Shown one piece after another: positions 34,720-42,352 of a DNA stretch of 64,000 nt. The stretch covers positions 1-64,000 of the forward strand of contig NZ_QBKG01000005.1 in the NCBI RefSeq assembly GCF_003054025.1, given 5' to 3'. Origin of the DNA: Capnocytophaga leadbetteri (GTDB taxonomy: Bacteria; Bacteroidota; Bacteroidia; Flavobacteriales; Flavobacteriaceae). Both the position numbers and the translations under genes were made by a program. Numbering within the stretch: the first letter of the stretch is position 1; the number at the start of each line of letters is the position of its first letter. The notes under the pieces were generated by a model. That model had not been told where the DNA came from, searched no databases, and was given only the letters and a program-made list of their open reading frames with translations.

Positions 34720-34746
34720 TCCTCACACAAACTCCCTAATATCAAA
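34720..34746. repeat. 27-bp direct repeat, native copy at the traD 3' end
   Basis: Covers the last seven sense codons and stop of traD plus three downstream bases. It is the partner of 33746-33772 with a single difference (T to C at position 13 of the repeat). Confidence 0.9.
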
Positions 34747-35274
34747 CTCCGTTTTACTTTCCACGGTTTTAGGCAACGCCTTCTCCAAGAGCGCACTCAC
34801 TTTAAGAGTAGCTTGGGGTAAGGCTTTTTCTATGGCTTCTAATAGGCTGGTACCCACTACTTTTTGCAGTAGCTCTATGTTCTCGGTGGTAACTCCTTCT
34901 TTATCCTCAGAGAGGAAAGTAGCTACCTTTTCCAAGTCCTCAAATGAAAGCCCTGTGGCAAAATCATTATCCTCTGCCTCTGTGCGATAACTGCGCAAAT
35001 CCTCTTCTTCATCTTCAAGGTCTATGGTAGGTTCCTCTTCCCATTCTGTCAGAATATCCTGTTGCTCTTTTTCTGTTAAGGGGATAGCTGTAGTGACTAC
35101 CTTTGCAGGAGGCACAAACCTACTTTCCCCCATTACCGAAGTTGAAGGAGCTGTTTTGGGTATAGGAGTAGCCTTAGGTTTGGGAGCTCTCTTTTTAGAA
35201 TGTGTTATAGGCATTTTGTCCGATAGCAACAACAAAATGACCACGATAAGCAGTAAAATGATAATCTTTTCCAT
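34723..35274 (-). CDS. traD: Conjugal transfer protein TraD
   Basis: A 183-residue protein with an N-terminal transmembrane helix (residues 4-18), a Pro/Lys-rich linker and an acidic helical C-terminal half. Size and place (after traA and traB) fit TraD of Bacteroidetes ICEs. It begins two bases after the traB stop. Its 3' end is duplicated at 33746-33772. TraC is not seen. Confidence 0.7.
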   Translation of the reverse strand: MEKIIILLLIVVILLLLSDKMPITHSKKRAPKPKATPIPKTAPSTSVMGESRFVPPAKVVTTAIPLTEKEQQDILTEWEEEPTIDLEDEEEDLRSYRTEAEDNDFATGLSFEDLEKVATFLSEDKEGVTTENIELLQKVVGTSLLEAIEKALPQATLKVSALLEKALPKTVESKTEFDIREFV

Positions 35275-35276
35275 TG

Positions 35277-35660
35277 TTAAAATATAGGTTTGTATTTCTG
35301 TTCAAAACTCTGTGTAATTTCCTCTTGGTACTGCTCGAAATGCGCTTTAAGTACATTGTCCAAATAGTTGTACAGACTGATCTTGTCTTCTCCTATCACC
35401 TGTACAATACGGGCTATTCGCTGGTGAAACTCAGGGCGTATATACACCGATTTTCCTTCCCTTGCTGAAGTCTCTCCCTGCTCAAAAAAATAACTTTCAT
35501 ACTCATAGAGTTCTGCCTTTTTCTTCTTGGTAGGAGCTGGTTTCTGGGGTGCTTTCTCTGTCTCTATCGGAGCTGTAGCAATGGCAGGGGCAGGCGTGGA
35601 TTGCTTGCCTGCCATTAGCTCCATTAGTTCGTTTTCGTCTATAGGTTTTACTGTCTTCAT
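35277..35660 (-). CDS. traB: Conjugal transfer protein TraB (DUF3408)
   Basis: A 127-residue soluble protein. A Pro/Ala-rich linker is followed by the DUF3408 core (GKSVYIRPEFHQRIARIVQ, ISLYNYLDNVLKAHF), which looks like a ribbon-helix-helix-like DNA-binding module. With the ParA-type TraA before it, a partition-like or relaxosome role is likely. It lies 11 bases after traA. Confidence 0.8.
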   Translation of the reverse strand: MKTVKPIDENELMELMAGKQSTPAPAIATAPIETEKAPQKPAPTKKKKAELYEYESYFFEQGETSAREGKSVYIRPEFHQRIARIVQVIGEDKISLYNYLDNVLKAHFEQYQEEITQSFEQKYKPIF

Positions 35661-35671
35661 ATCTTTAGGGT

Positions 35672-36430
35672 TTATTGAATAATCTGTACCAACTCATCGA
35701 TAAAGTCGTCCAAATGACAACCGCTCATCAACTTCTCATCAGCAGGCATTAAGGTAGAACGGAATACCAATCGCTGGTTTTCTGTGCCGTCTTTTCTGAA
35801 ACGCTTGCTATCAGATATGTAGGCTTGCATCAGGTTCAAACCTAAATCAGCGATCACTTGCTCATAAATCTTATACAAAGGTGACTTCTCTCTTCCATCT
35901 ACCTGATTCCAAAACAAATGTACGCTTTTAATAGTACTTTCAGTATTCTTAGCGATGATATTGGAAAGTACCTCAGTAAAACTCAAAGTACTTTCAATCA
36001 CCACTCTATCGGCAGTGATAGGAGAGAAAATGTGATGCATTTGTGCTAGCAGGGTCAATATTCCTGCGGTGTTTACTGTCCCTGGCATATCAAAAAGGAT
36101 AACCTCTATAGGAAAAGGTGTCTCTGCAATGAGCTGTTGTGCCTTTTCAAGGGCTTCATTAGGCTTACATTGTATTATGGGATATGCCTTTTTGTTTAGC
36201 TCACTAAACTGTCTATGAGCAGCTTTCTTAAAATGCTCATTGTTCATCACTGTTTTGAGGTCTTGTTCTCGCATTCGGTGTAGGCTGTATTGTGGATAAT
36301 CACAATCCATCACTGCTACATTGTAGCCCATTCGGTAATGTAGCAAGCTGGCTACTAAGGTGGTAAAGGTACTTTTCCCTACCCCTCCTTTCTGGGTAGA
36401 AAAGCTAATGAATTTTGTCGTTGATGTCAT
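35672..36430 (-). CDS. traA: ParA-family ATPase TraA
   Basis: A 252-residue cytoplasmic ATPase with the deviant Walker A motif QKGGVGKSTFT near residue 13-23, the switch motif MDCDYPQYS (about 42-50) and LFDMPG (about 111). It is of normal length for the family. It may place or stabilise the element, or help transfer, together with TraB. Upstream lies an unusual TA-phased array (36453-36700) that could be its binding region. Confidence 0.88.
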   Translation of the reverse strand: MTSTTKFISFSTQKGGVGKSTFTTLVASLLHYRMGYNVAVMDCDYPQYSLHRMREQDLKTVMNNEHFKKAAHRQFSELNKKAYPIIQCKPNEALEKAQQLIAETPFPIEVILFDMPGTVNTAGILTLLAQMHHIFSPITADRVVIESTLSFTEVLSNIIAKNTESTIKSVHLFWNQVDGREKSPLYKIYEQVIADLGLNLMQAYISDSKRFRKDGTENQRLVFRSTLMPADEKLMSGCHLDDFIDELVQIIQ

Positions 36431-36452
36431 ATATATGTGTTTAAATATGTTT

Positions 36453-36700
36453 GTAATTCAGTAAGTATATAAGTGCATAGCTATTCAAATACAACTATCT
36501 GTATTTAAGTAATTATCTCTGTAACTATGCCGTTATATAAGTAATTAGCTAATTATCTAATTGACTAATTACTTGCGTATGTACATACTTCTGTAGCTTT
36601 ATAGCTTTGTAGCTACATAGCTACCTAATTACATTTTTACTTTCGTACATACTTGCTTTGGTATGCGGGTACAAAGGAACATACAAATATACATATAGCC
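36453..36700. repeat. 8-bp phased TA-rich array upstream of traA
   Basis: Read in octamers from 36453, nearly every unit carries TA at positions 2-3, 6-7 or both: GTAATTAG, CTAATTAT, CTAATTAC (36541-36572), GTACATAC (36581 and 36645) and CTTTATAG, CTTTGTAG, CTACATAG (36597-36620). By hand, 28 of 31 units fit. No gene is visible here. Confidence 0.7.
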
Positions 36701-36999
36701 TTATGTAGGGTTGTAAATGGCTTTGTAAGGAAGTGATTGGCTTTGTGTTACATACAAATCCTTTGCTAAGAAATCACTTGTTTTGCACCCTGAAATCACT
36801 TTACCCGCTTGTAGTGTTAATTTCTCTTTTTATGGCTAATTAAAATTCGACCGTTAGGGAGAATTTTCTGTTCACCCGAACAGAGCAAGTTGTGTTTTGA
36901 GGCACGCAGTAGCCGTATAGGCACCTCAAAACCACTTGCCCTTGTAGGGAGCTTAAAACGCACTCCAAAGTCGTGGTTTTTTACTAACACTGAATTTAT
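36701..36999. other. oriT-candidate region between traA and mobA
   Basis: A perfect hairpin TCTGTTC-ACCC-GAACAGA (36867-36884) is followed directly by an inverted repeat of about 15 bp (36886-36902, core GTTTTGAGG, with 36924-36938, core CCTCAAAAC). Such repeats next to relaxase genes are typical of transfer origins. The nick site cannot be assigned. No ORF is seen. Confidence 0.55.
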
Positions 37000-37425
37000 A
37001 TGACCTTACAGAAAACAACTCACAAACACTCCACAGGTAGAAACAAAAAGATAAATCCTGCTTCTTTTAGATATGTCTTTAGATTAAATGAAGAAGAAAA
37101 CAATCAGTTTCTCTCGCTTTTCGAGCAATCAGGAATGAAAGTCAAAGCGCATTTTATCACCTCTTTGCTTTTTAACCGAGAGATAAAAGTGGTGAAAATT
37201 GATAAATCTGCTTTAGATTATTACACCAAACTCACTGAACTCTATGCACAATTTCGTTCGGTAGGGGTGAATTACAATCAGATTGTAAAGATACTCTACC
37301 GTAATTTTTCGGAGAAGAAAGCAGCTGCTTACCTCTATAAATTAGAGAAAGAAACTACCCAATTGATTGCTATCTGCAAACAAATATTAGAGCTTTCTCA
37401 GCAAATGGAGCAAAAACTAAGGTAG
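37000..37425 (+). CDS. mobA: Mobilization accessory protein MobA
   Basis: A 141-residue basic protein. The N-terminal part FRYVFRLNEEENNQFLSLFE and a following helix-rich half with SVGVNYNQIVKILYRNF are typical of MobC/MobA-like relaxosome proteins with a ribbon-helix-helix fold, which bind oriT and help the relaxase. It is the first gene of the mobABC operon, divergent from traA. Confidence 0.85.
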   Translation: MTLQKTTHKHSTGRNKKINPASFRYVFRLNEEENNQFLSLFEQSGMKVKAHFITSLLFNREIKVVKIDKSALDYYTKLTELYAQFRSVGVNYNQIVKILYRNFSEKKAAAYLYKLEKETTQLIAICKQILELSQQMEQKLR

Positions 37426-37449
37426 CTTTTAAGACGAAAACAGCAGTTT

Positions 37450-38787
37450 ATGATAGCAAAAATACATCGAGGAGGGCAGCTGTTAGGAGTACTTTTGTAC
37501 AATCACAACAAGGTGGATAAAGGACAAGGTGAGGTGTTATATGCTCAAAAAGTGATACAACCTCTGCAAGGAAATGTGGGCATTTCAGAAGTGTCTCGCT
37601 CCTTTGCACCTTATCTCTATGCCAACATAAGGACAGAAAAACCTATCCTACACATCTCCCTTAATCCCGATCCTAACGATAAGGTGAGTGATGAGACCTT
37701 TGTAAAGTTGGCTACTGACTATATGGAACAGATGGGCTTTGGCGACCAACCTTTTGTGGTTTACAAACATTCGGATATTGAGCGCAAACACATTCACATT
37801 GTATCGCTGGGGATAGACGAAGAAGGCAAGAAAATCCCTGATACTTTTGAAAAAATACGCTCAATGAAAGTATGCCGAGAGTTGGAAACGAAATACCAAC
37901 TTATCCCTGCTATCACCAATGATTCACAGCTAACAGATGATGAGCTCTTGCCTTTGTCTAAATTAATACCCTTAGATTACCGACAAAACGACCTTAAAAA
38001 GGAGTTGATACATACTGTAAAAAAATTGCTAAAACACTATCATTTTGCTTCGTTAGGAACGTTCAACGCCTTGCTCAATCAGTTTAACATAGCGGTAGAA
38101 AAGGTAGAAGGCGAACTGCAAGGTATTCCTAAAAAGGGCTTGGTATATGTGGTATTGGATGAGAATGGTAATAAGGCAAGCCATCCTTTTAAAGCCTCCA
38201 AGCTTGGCAAAACACTGAGCTCACCTTATATCGAAAAACACTTGCAAAAGGGACACGAATACCTAAAAGGACAAGACACCACTTCCTTAAAGGCACATAT
38301 CACCTTTGCCAAAGAAACAGCTCATAGCAAAAGTGAATTTGTTCAGGAACTAAAAGCAAAAGGGATAGAGGTTGTCTTTCGTGAAAACAAAGAAGGGAGA
38401 ACCTACGGGGTAACCTTTATCGACCACAACAGTCGATGTGTGTATAATGGATCTCAGCTGGGGAAGGAGTTTTCTGCCAATGTTTTTCATCAGTGGCTAA
38501 AATCGTTAGAAGAGCCTCCTACGGCTTTAACCTCTCAGGTAAATATGCCGTCTGTACCTCCTTATGCAAGTAAAAATAACAACAATACTAGCACTGTTGA
38601 AGAGGATACTTTTATTGACACTTCTTGGACACATTACCAAGAGGATTTTGGCAAGGACTCAGCATTAAATGCTTTCTTTACTCTTTTCTCTTTGGATGAT
38701 CAAGGGGTAGATTACGAAGAAGAGGATTTTACCAGAAGAATGAAACGTGCTACTGCCAAACGGCGAAAAATGAAAAACAAATCTTAA
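37450..38787 (+). CDS. mobB: Relaxase MobB (mobilization nuclease)
   Basis: A 445-residue relaxase of the MobP type. The N-terminal 130 residues hold the catalytic fold: an early Tyr/Asn region (VLLYNHNKVDKGQGEV), LHISLNPDP near 76 and the three-His metal motif in YKHSDIERKHIHIVS (about 101-115). It nicks oriT and leads the strand into the recipient. The C-terminal part is less defined. It follows mobA after 24 bases. Confidence 0.9.
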   Translation: MIAKIHRGGQLLGVLLYNHNKVDKGQGEVLYAQKVIQPLQGNVGISEVSRSFAPYLYANIRTEKPILHISLNPDPNDKVSDETFVKLATDYMEQMGFGDQPFVVYKHSDIERKHIHIVSLGIDEEGKKIPDTFEKIRSMKVCRELETKYQLIPAITNDSQLTDDELLPLSKLIPLDYRQNDLKKELIHTVKKLLKHYHFASLGTFNALLNQFNIAVEKVEGELQGIPKKGLVYVVLDENGNKASHPFKASKLGKTLSSPYIEKHLQKGHEYLKGQDTTSLKAHITFAKETAHSKSEFVQELKAKGIEVVFRENKEGRTYGVTFIDHNSRCVYNGSQLGKEFSANVFHQWLKSLEEPPTALTSQVNMPSVPPYASKNNNNTSTVEEDTFIDTSWTHYQEDFGKDSALNAFFTLFSLDDQGVDYEEEDFTRRMKRATAKRRKMKNKS

Positions 38788-38852
38788 GTGTAGCCAGCTC
38801 ATTGGCTCAGCTAATTATAAAATATTGACAAACACTAAAAACAGAAATAAAT

Positions 38853-40871
38853 ATGCAAAACGATGATGATTTAAGAGCATTAGCCAAGATTATGGCTTTT
38901 ATGCGTGCAGTAAGTATTCTCATAGTACTGATGCACCTCTATTGGTATTGTTATGGCTTTTTCCAAGGCGAAAAATGGATATTAGCCGTAGTAGATAGAA
39001 TCCTGACCAACTTCCAACGAACCGCAGGACTGTTCTCTCACCCGCTATACACCAAATGCTTTGCCCTCCTGCTCTTAGCCCTAAGCTGTTTGGGAACAAC
39101 AGGCGTAAAAAACGACAAAATTACTTGGCGAAAGATTTACATCGCTCTGGGGGTAGGAGTAGCCCTCTACTTTGGTAACTTTTGGATTTTGTACTTGCGC
39201 CTTCCTGCTTCAGTGGTTGCCTTTTTCTATATCCTTACCCTATCTTTGGGCTACATAGCGCTCCTTATGGCAGGTTCGTGGATGAGTCGCTTGTTAAAAG
39301 ACAACCTTTTAGACGATGTTTTCAACAATGAAAACGAGTCGTTTATGCAGGAAACACGCCTGATGACAAACGAGTATTCTGTGAATCTACCTACTTTGTT
39401 CTACTACCGCAAGAAGTGGAACAAAGGCTGGATCAATGTGGTAAATCCCTTTCGGGCGACCATAGTGCTGGGGACTCCTGGTTCTGGTAAGTCTTATGCT
39501 ATTGTGAACAACTATATCAAACAGCAGATTGAGAAAGGTTTTGCAATGTACATCTACGACTTTAAGTTTGACGACCTCTCTACCATTGCCTATAATCACC
39601 TACTAAAAAATTTAGACAAGTACAAGGTAAAGCCCAAGTTCTATGTGATAAACTTTGATGATCCTCGCCGTAGTCATCGTTGCAACCCTATCAACCCTAA
39701 CTTTATGAGTGATATTTCCGATGCCTACGAGTCTGCTTATACGATTATGCTCAATCTCAACCGCTCGTGGATCCAAAAGCAAGGTGATTTCTTTGTAGAG
39801 TCGCCTATCATTCTCTTGGCTGCTATTATTTGGTTTTTGAAGATTTACAAAGGTGGTAAGTACTGTACTTTTCCACACGCCATCGAGCTATTAAACAAGC
39901 CTTATGCTGATGTTTTTACTATTCTCACCTCGTACCCCGAACTTGAGAATTACCTGTCGCCTTTTATGGATGCTTGGCAGGGAGGGGCACAAGACCAATT
40001 ACAGGGACAAATAGCCTCAGCTAAAATACCGCTTTCCCGAATGATTTCTCCACAGCTCTATTGGGTAATGACAGGTGATGATTTTTCGTTGGATATCAAT
40101 AACCCTAATGAACCTAAAATACTTTGTGTGGGCAATAACCCCGATAGGCAGAACATTTACTCGGCAGCTCTGGGACTCTACAACTCTCGTATTGTAAAGC
40201 TCATCAACAAAAAAGGGCAGCTCAAATCCTCAGTGATTATTGATGAGCTGCCAACGATTTATTTTAGGGGGTTAGACAACCTAATTGCCACAGCTCGAAG
40301 TAATAAAGTAGCCGTTTGTTTAGGCTTCCAAGATTATTCACAGCTCACTCGTGATTATGGCGATAAGGAAAGCAAGGTAATACAAAATACAGTGGGGAAT
40401 ATCTTTAGCGGACAAGTAGTAGGGGAAACAGCTAAAACCCTTTCTGAACGTTTTGGAAAGGTATTGCAGAAAAGGCAATCTACCACGATCAATCGCAATG
40501 ACACTTCTACCTCCATATCTACACAATTGGATAGTTTGATTCCTGCCAGCAAAATATCCAATCTTACCCAAGGGATGTTTGTAGGAGCTGTTTCTGATAA
40601 TTTTGATGAGCGTATCGAACAGAAGATATTCCACGCTCAGATTATAGTAGATAACGAGAAAGTAGCTGCTGAGACTAAAACCTACCAGAAAATACCTCAA
40701 ATCCTCTCCTTTGAAGACGAAAACAGAGAAGACCAAATGCAACAACAAATCCAAGCCAACTATAAGCAGGTAAAAACAGACATCATTCAGCTCATCACTG
40801 ACGAGCTCTTTCGCATTGAAAATGACCCTGAATTAGCACATTTGATAAGGAAAGAAGAGGAAGGGGAATAA
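38853..40871 (+). CDS. mobC: Type IV coupling protein MobC (TraG/VirD4 family)
   Basis: A 672-residue coupling ATPase. Three to four N-terminal transmembrane helices (about 14-32, 64-82, 96-115, 121-145) anchor it in the inner membrane. The cytosolic part has Walker A GTPGSGKSYAI (about 207), Walker B SSVIIDELPT (about 463) and IATARSNKVAVCLGFQDYSQ. It hands the relaxosome to the transfer channel. It is followed by a strong terminator. Confidence 0.92.
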   Translation: MQNDDDLRALAKIMAFMRAVSILIVLMHLYWYCYGFFQGEKWILAVVDRILTNFQRTAGLFSHPLYTKCFALLLLALSCLGTTGVKNDKITWRKIYIALGVGVALYFGNFWILYLRLPASVVAFFYILTLSLGYIALLMAGSWMSRLLKDNLLDDVFNNENESFMQETRLMTNEYSVNLPTLFYYRKKWNKGWINVVNPFRATIVLGTPGSGKSYAIVNNYIKQQIEKGFAMYIYDFKFDDLSTIAYNHLLKNLDKYKVKPKFYVINFDDPRRSHRCNPINPNFMSDISDAYESAYTIMLNLNRSWIQKQGDFFVESPIILLAAIIWFLKIYKGGKYCTFPHAIELLNKPYADVFTILTSYPELENYLSPFMDAWQGGAQDQLQGQIASAKIPLSRMISPQLYWVMTGDDFSLDINNPNEPKILCVGNNPDRQNIYSAALGLYNSRIVKLINKKGQLKSSVIIDELPTIYFRGLDNLIATARSNKVAVCLGFQDYSQLTRDYGDKESKVIQNTVGNIFSGQVVGETAKTLSERFGKVLQKRQSTTINRNDTSTSISTQLDSLIPASKISNLTQGMFVGAVSDNFDERIEQKIFHAQIIVDNEKVAAETKTYQKIPQILSFEDENREDQMQQQIQANYKQVKTDIIQLITDELFRIENDPELAHLIRKEEEGE

Positions 40872-40875
40872 GACA

Positions 40876-40917
40876 AAAGGATAGATGAAAGGATAAAAGC
40901 TTTCATCTATCCTTTTT
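40876..40917. terminator. Strong bidirectional terminator between mobC and the T6SS region
   Basis: A perfect 16-bp stem, AAAGGATAGATGAAAG (40876-40891) with CTTTCATCTATCCTTT (40900-40915), with an 8-base loop and T-run. It serves two converging transcripts. Confidence 0.92.
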
Positions 40918-40928
40918 AAAAATAGATT

Positions 40929-41657
40929 TTAATACCTAAACTCCTCCCAACCATATTGCCAATATTTGGGATTAGGACCAAAATCTCCATCTCCTAAATC
41001 AAAATCTCCAGAGCAGGGTATGCGATCTTCTCCCCAAGAGGCTACCGAAGTTTTTTTAGTTTTATAACTCGTCCAAGTGCCAAAAAATTGGTAATTCCTA
41101 CTTCCATCGCTCTGAATAAATAGTTCAGTATATACAGGTTTTTTATTTATTCCCTTATACCAAAGAACAAGCATTTCCCCCTTAAAAACACCTGTAGCTG
41201 TAAGATTCTCGTCTTCTTTTAGCGTATATGAAAAAGTAGAAAAACCTTCTGCTTCTCCCTTTTTTAGAGGCCCATCCCCATCAAAAGCGGGTGCTGTAAG
41301 TCTGTAATGAGACTGCAAAGTGAACGTTCCTTTGAAAGTCCGCTTGTTTTTGTTCATCACAGTGCTAAAACCCTCTACTTCATAGACATCTTTGTTTTCT
41401 TCACTCTTTTTTATAGAGGTGAAAGTGATGCGCAAGCGTTTGCGATTTACCCCTATGAATCCTAAAAAATTATCTTTTTTACCGCTTAAAACTTGTAACA
41501 TATCAAGATGAATGTTGTATTTTTCATAAGGTACATTATGTGTTGTTTCCTTTACAACATCCTTAAAAGTACAAGGTTGTGCATACATTGTGCTACATAA
41601 CAGCACTAATGTATAACAAAACCATCTGTTTAGTGCGGGAAACAGTAATTTCTTCAT
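40929..41657 (-). CDS. Exported protein of unknown function (possible immunity protein)
   Basis: A 242-residue protein with a signal peptide (cleavage after YAQ, about residue 27) and a beta-rich mature part with many Phe/Thr/Ser strands. It is not recognised. It is the last gene of the T6SS effector region and faces mobC. Being periplasmic and next to an effector gene, it could be a second immunity or accessory protein; this is inference. Confidence 0.6.
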   Translation of the reverse strand: MKKLLFPALNRWFCYTLVLLCSTMYAQPCTFKDVVKETTHNVPYEKYNIHLDMLQVLSGKKDNFLGFIGVNRKRLRITFTSIKKSEENKDVYEVEGFSTVMNKNKRTFKGTFTLQSHYRLTAPAFDGDGPLKKGEAEGFSTFSYTLKEDENLTATGVFKGEMLVLWYKGINKKPVYTELFIQSDGSRNYQFFGTWTSYKTKKTSVASWGEDRIPCSGDFDLGDGDFGPNPKYWQYGWEEFRY

Positions 41658-41697
41658 ATTTTATACGATAACTTTTTTGTATTTCTCATAGGAGGTT

Positions 41698-42351
41698 TTA
41701 CCTCTTTTTTATCCTACTTTTGTGGATATAGCCTATTTCATTGTCTTTTGTCATTACTTGCCACCAATTTCCTGTGGTATCCAGTACTCTTATGGGTAGT
41801 CCTGAATCTACTGTAGCTATAATTTTAGAAGAAGTACTCTTACCTTCTCTTACATTGGTATAACCATCTGGGTCAGAGATATAGTATTTATAATATTTTA
41901 AGTATACTTCAATATCTTTCTTGTCAGATTTTGATATTTTAGGGTCTTTGAGAATTTTTAATAAGATTTCTTTTACTTCTAAATCCCCTCTAAGTACAAA
42001 ATATTCAAGAAGAGGACCATCTACATAATGATATTCTTGATATCGATCTTTAATCAGTAGCAAATTAGATTTGTATAGCAAAATGCGAGCTTCCTCTAAT
42101 TCTTTTAATTTTTGATTGAGGTTTTTGTCGTTTTTGAATAGAATCTTCATTTTTTGTTTTAAAGTAACATTACTCAAATCCCATTCTGACAATTCATCAA
42201 AATAATTATCGATGTTCACCTTAGCTTTATTAGAATTTTTATATAAAAATTCTAACAATTCTTTTTCATTTTCACTTATGGAAAGCTCCTTATACTGTGC
42301 TATGCATTGGAGCGTACAGCCTATCAATAGTATTAATAGTATTTTTTTCAT
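41698..42351 (-). CDS. Lipoprotein with SH3 domain, putative T6SS immunity protein
   Basis: A 217-residue protein. The start at 42351 gives a lipoprotein signal with LIGC (Cys 12); the longer start at 42402 would hide it inside the effector gene. A helical middle part is followed by a C-terminal bacterial SH3 domain (DPDGYTNVREGKSTSSKIIA, GNWWQVMTKDNEIGYIHKS). It starts one base after the effector gene stop. A periplasmic, wall-binding SH3 lipoprotein fits protection against a wall-targeting effector. The pairing is inferred from order. Confidence 0.7.
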   Translation of the reverse strand: MKKILLILLIGCTLQCIAQYKELSISENEKELLEFLYKNSNKAKVNIDNYFDELSEWDLSNVTLKQKMKILFKNDKNLNQKLKELEEARILLYKSNLLLIKDRYQEYHYVDGPLLEYFVLRGDLEVKEILLKILKDPKISKSDKKDIEVYLKYYKYYISDPDGYTNVREGKSTSSKIIATVDSGLPIRVLDTTGNWWQVMTKDNEIGYIHKSRIKKR

Positions 42352-42352
42352 T

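Noticed and set aside
36453-36700. CRISPR array reading of the periodic region
   Set aside because: Units are only 8 bp long and degenerate, with no repeat-spacer pattern and no cas genes nearby.
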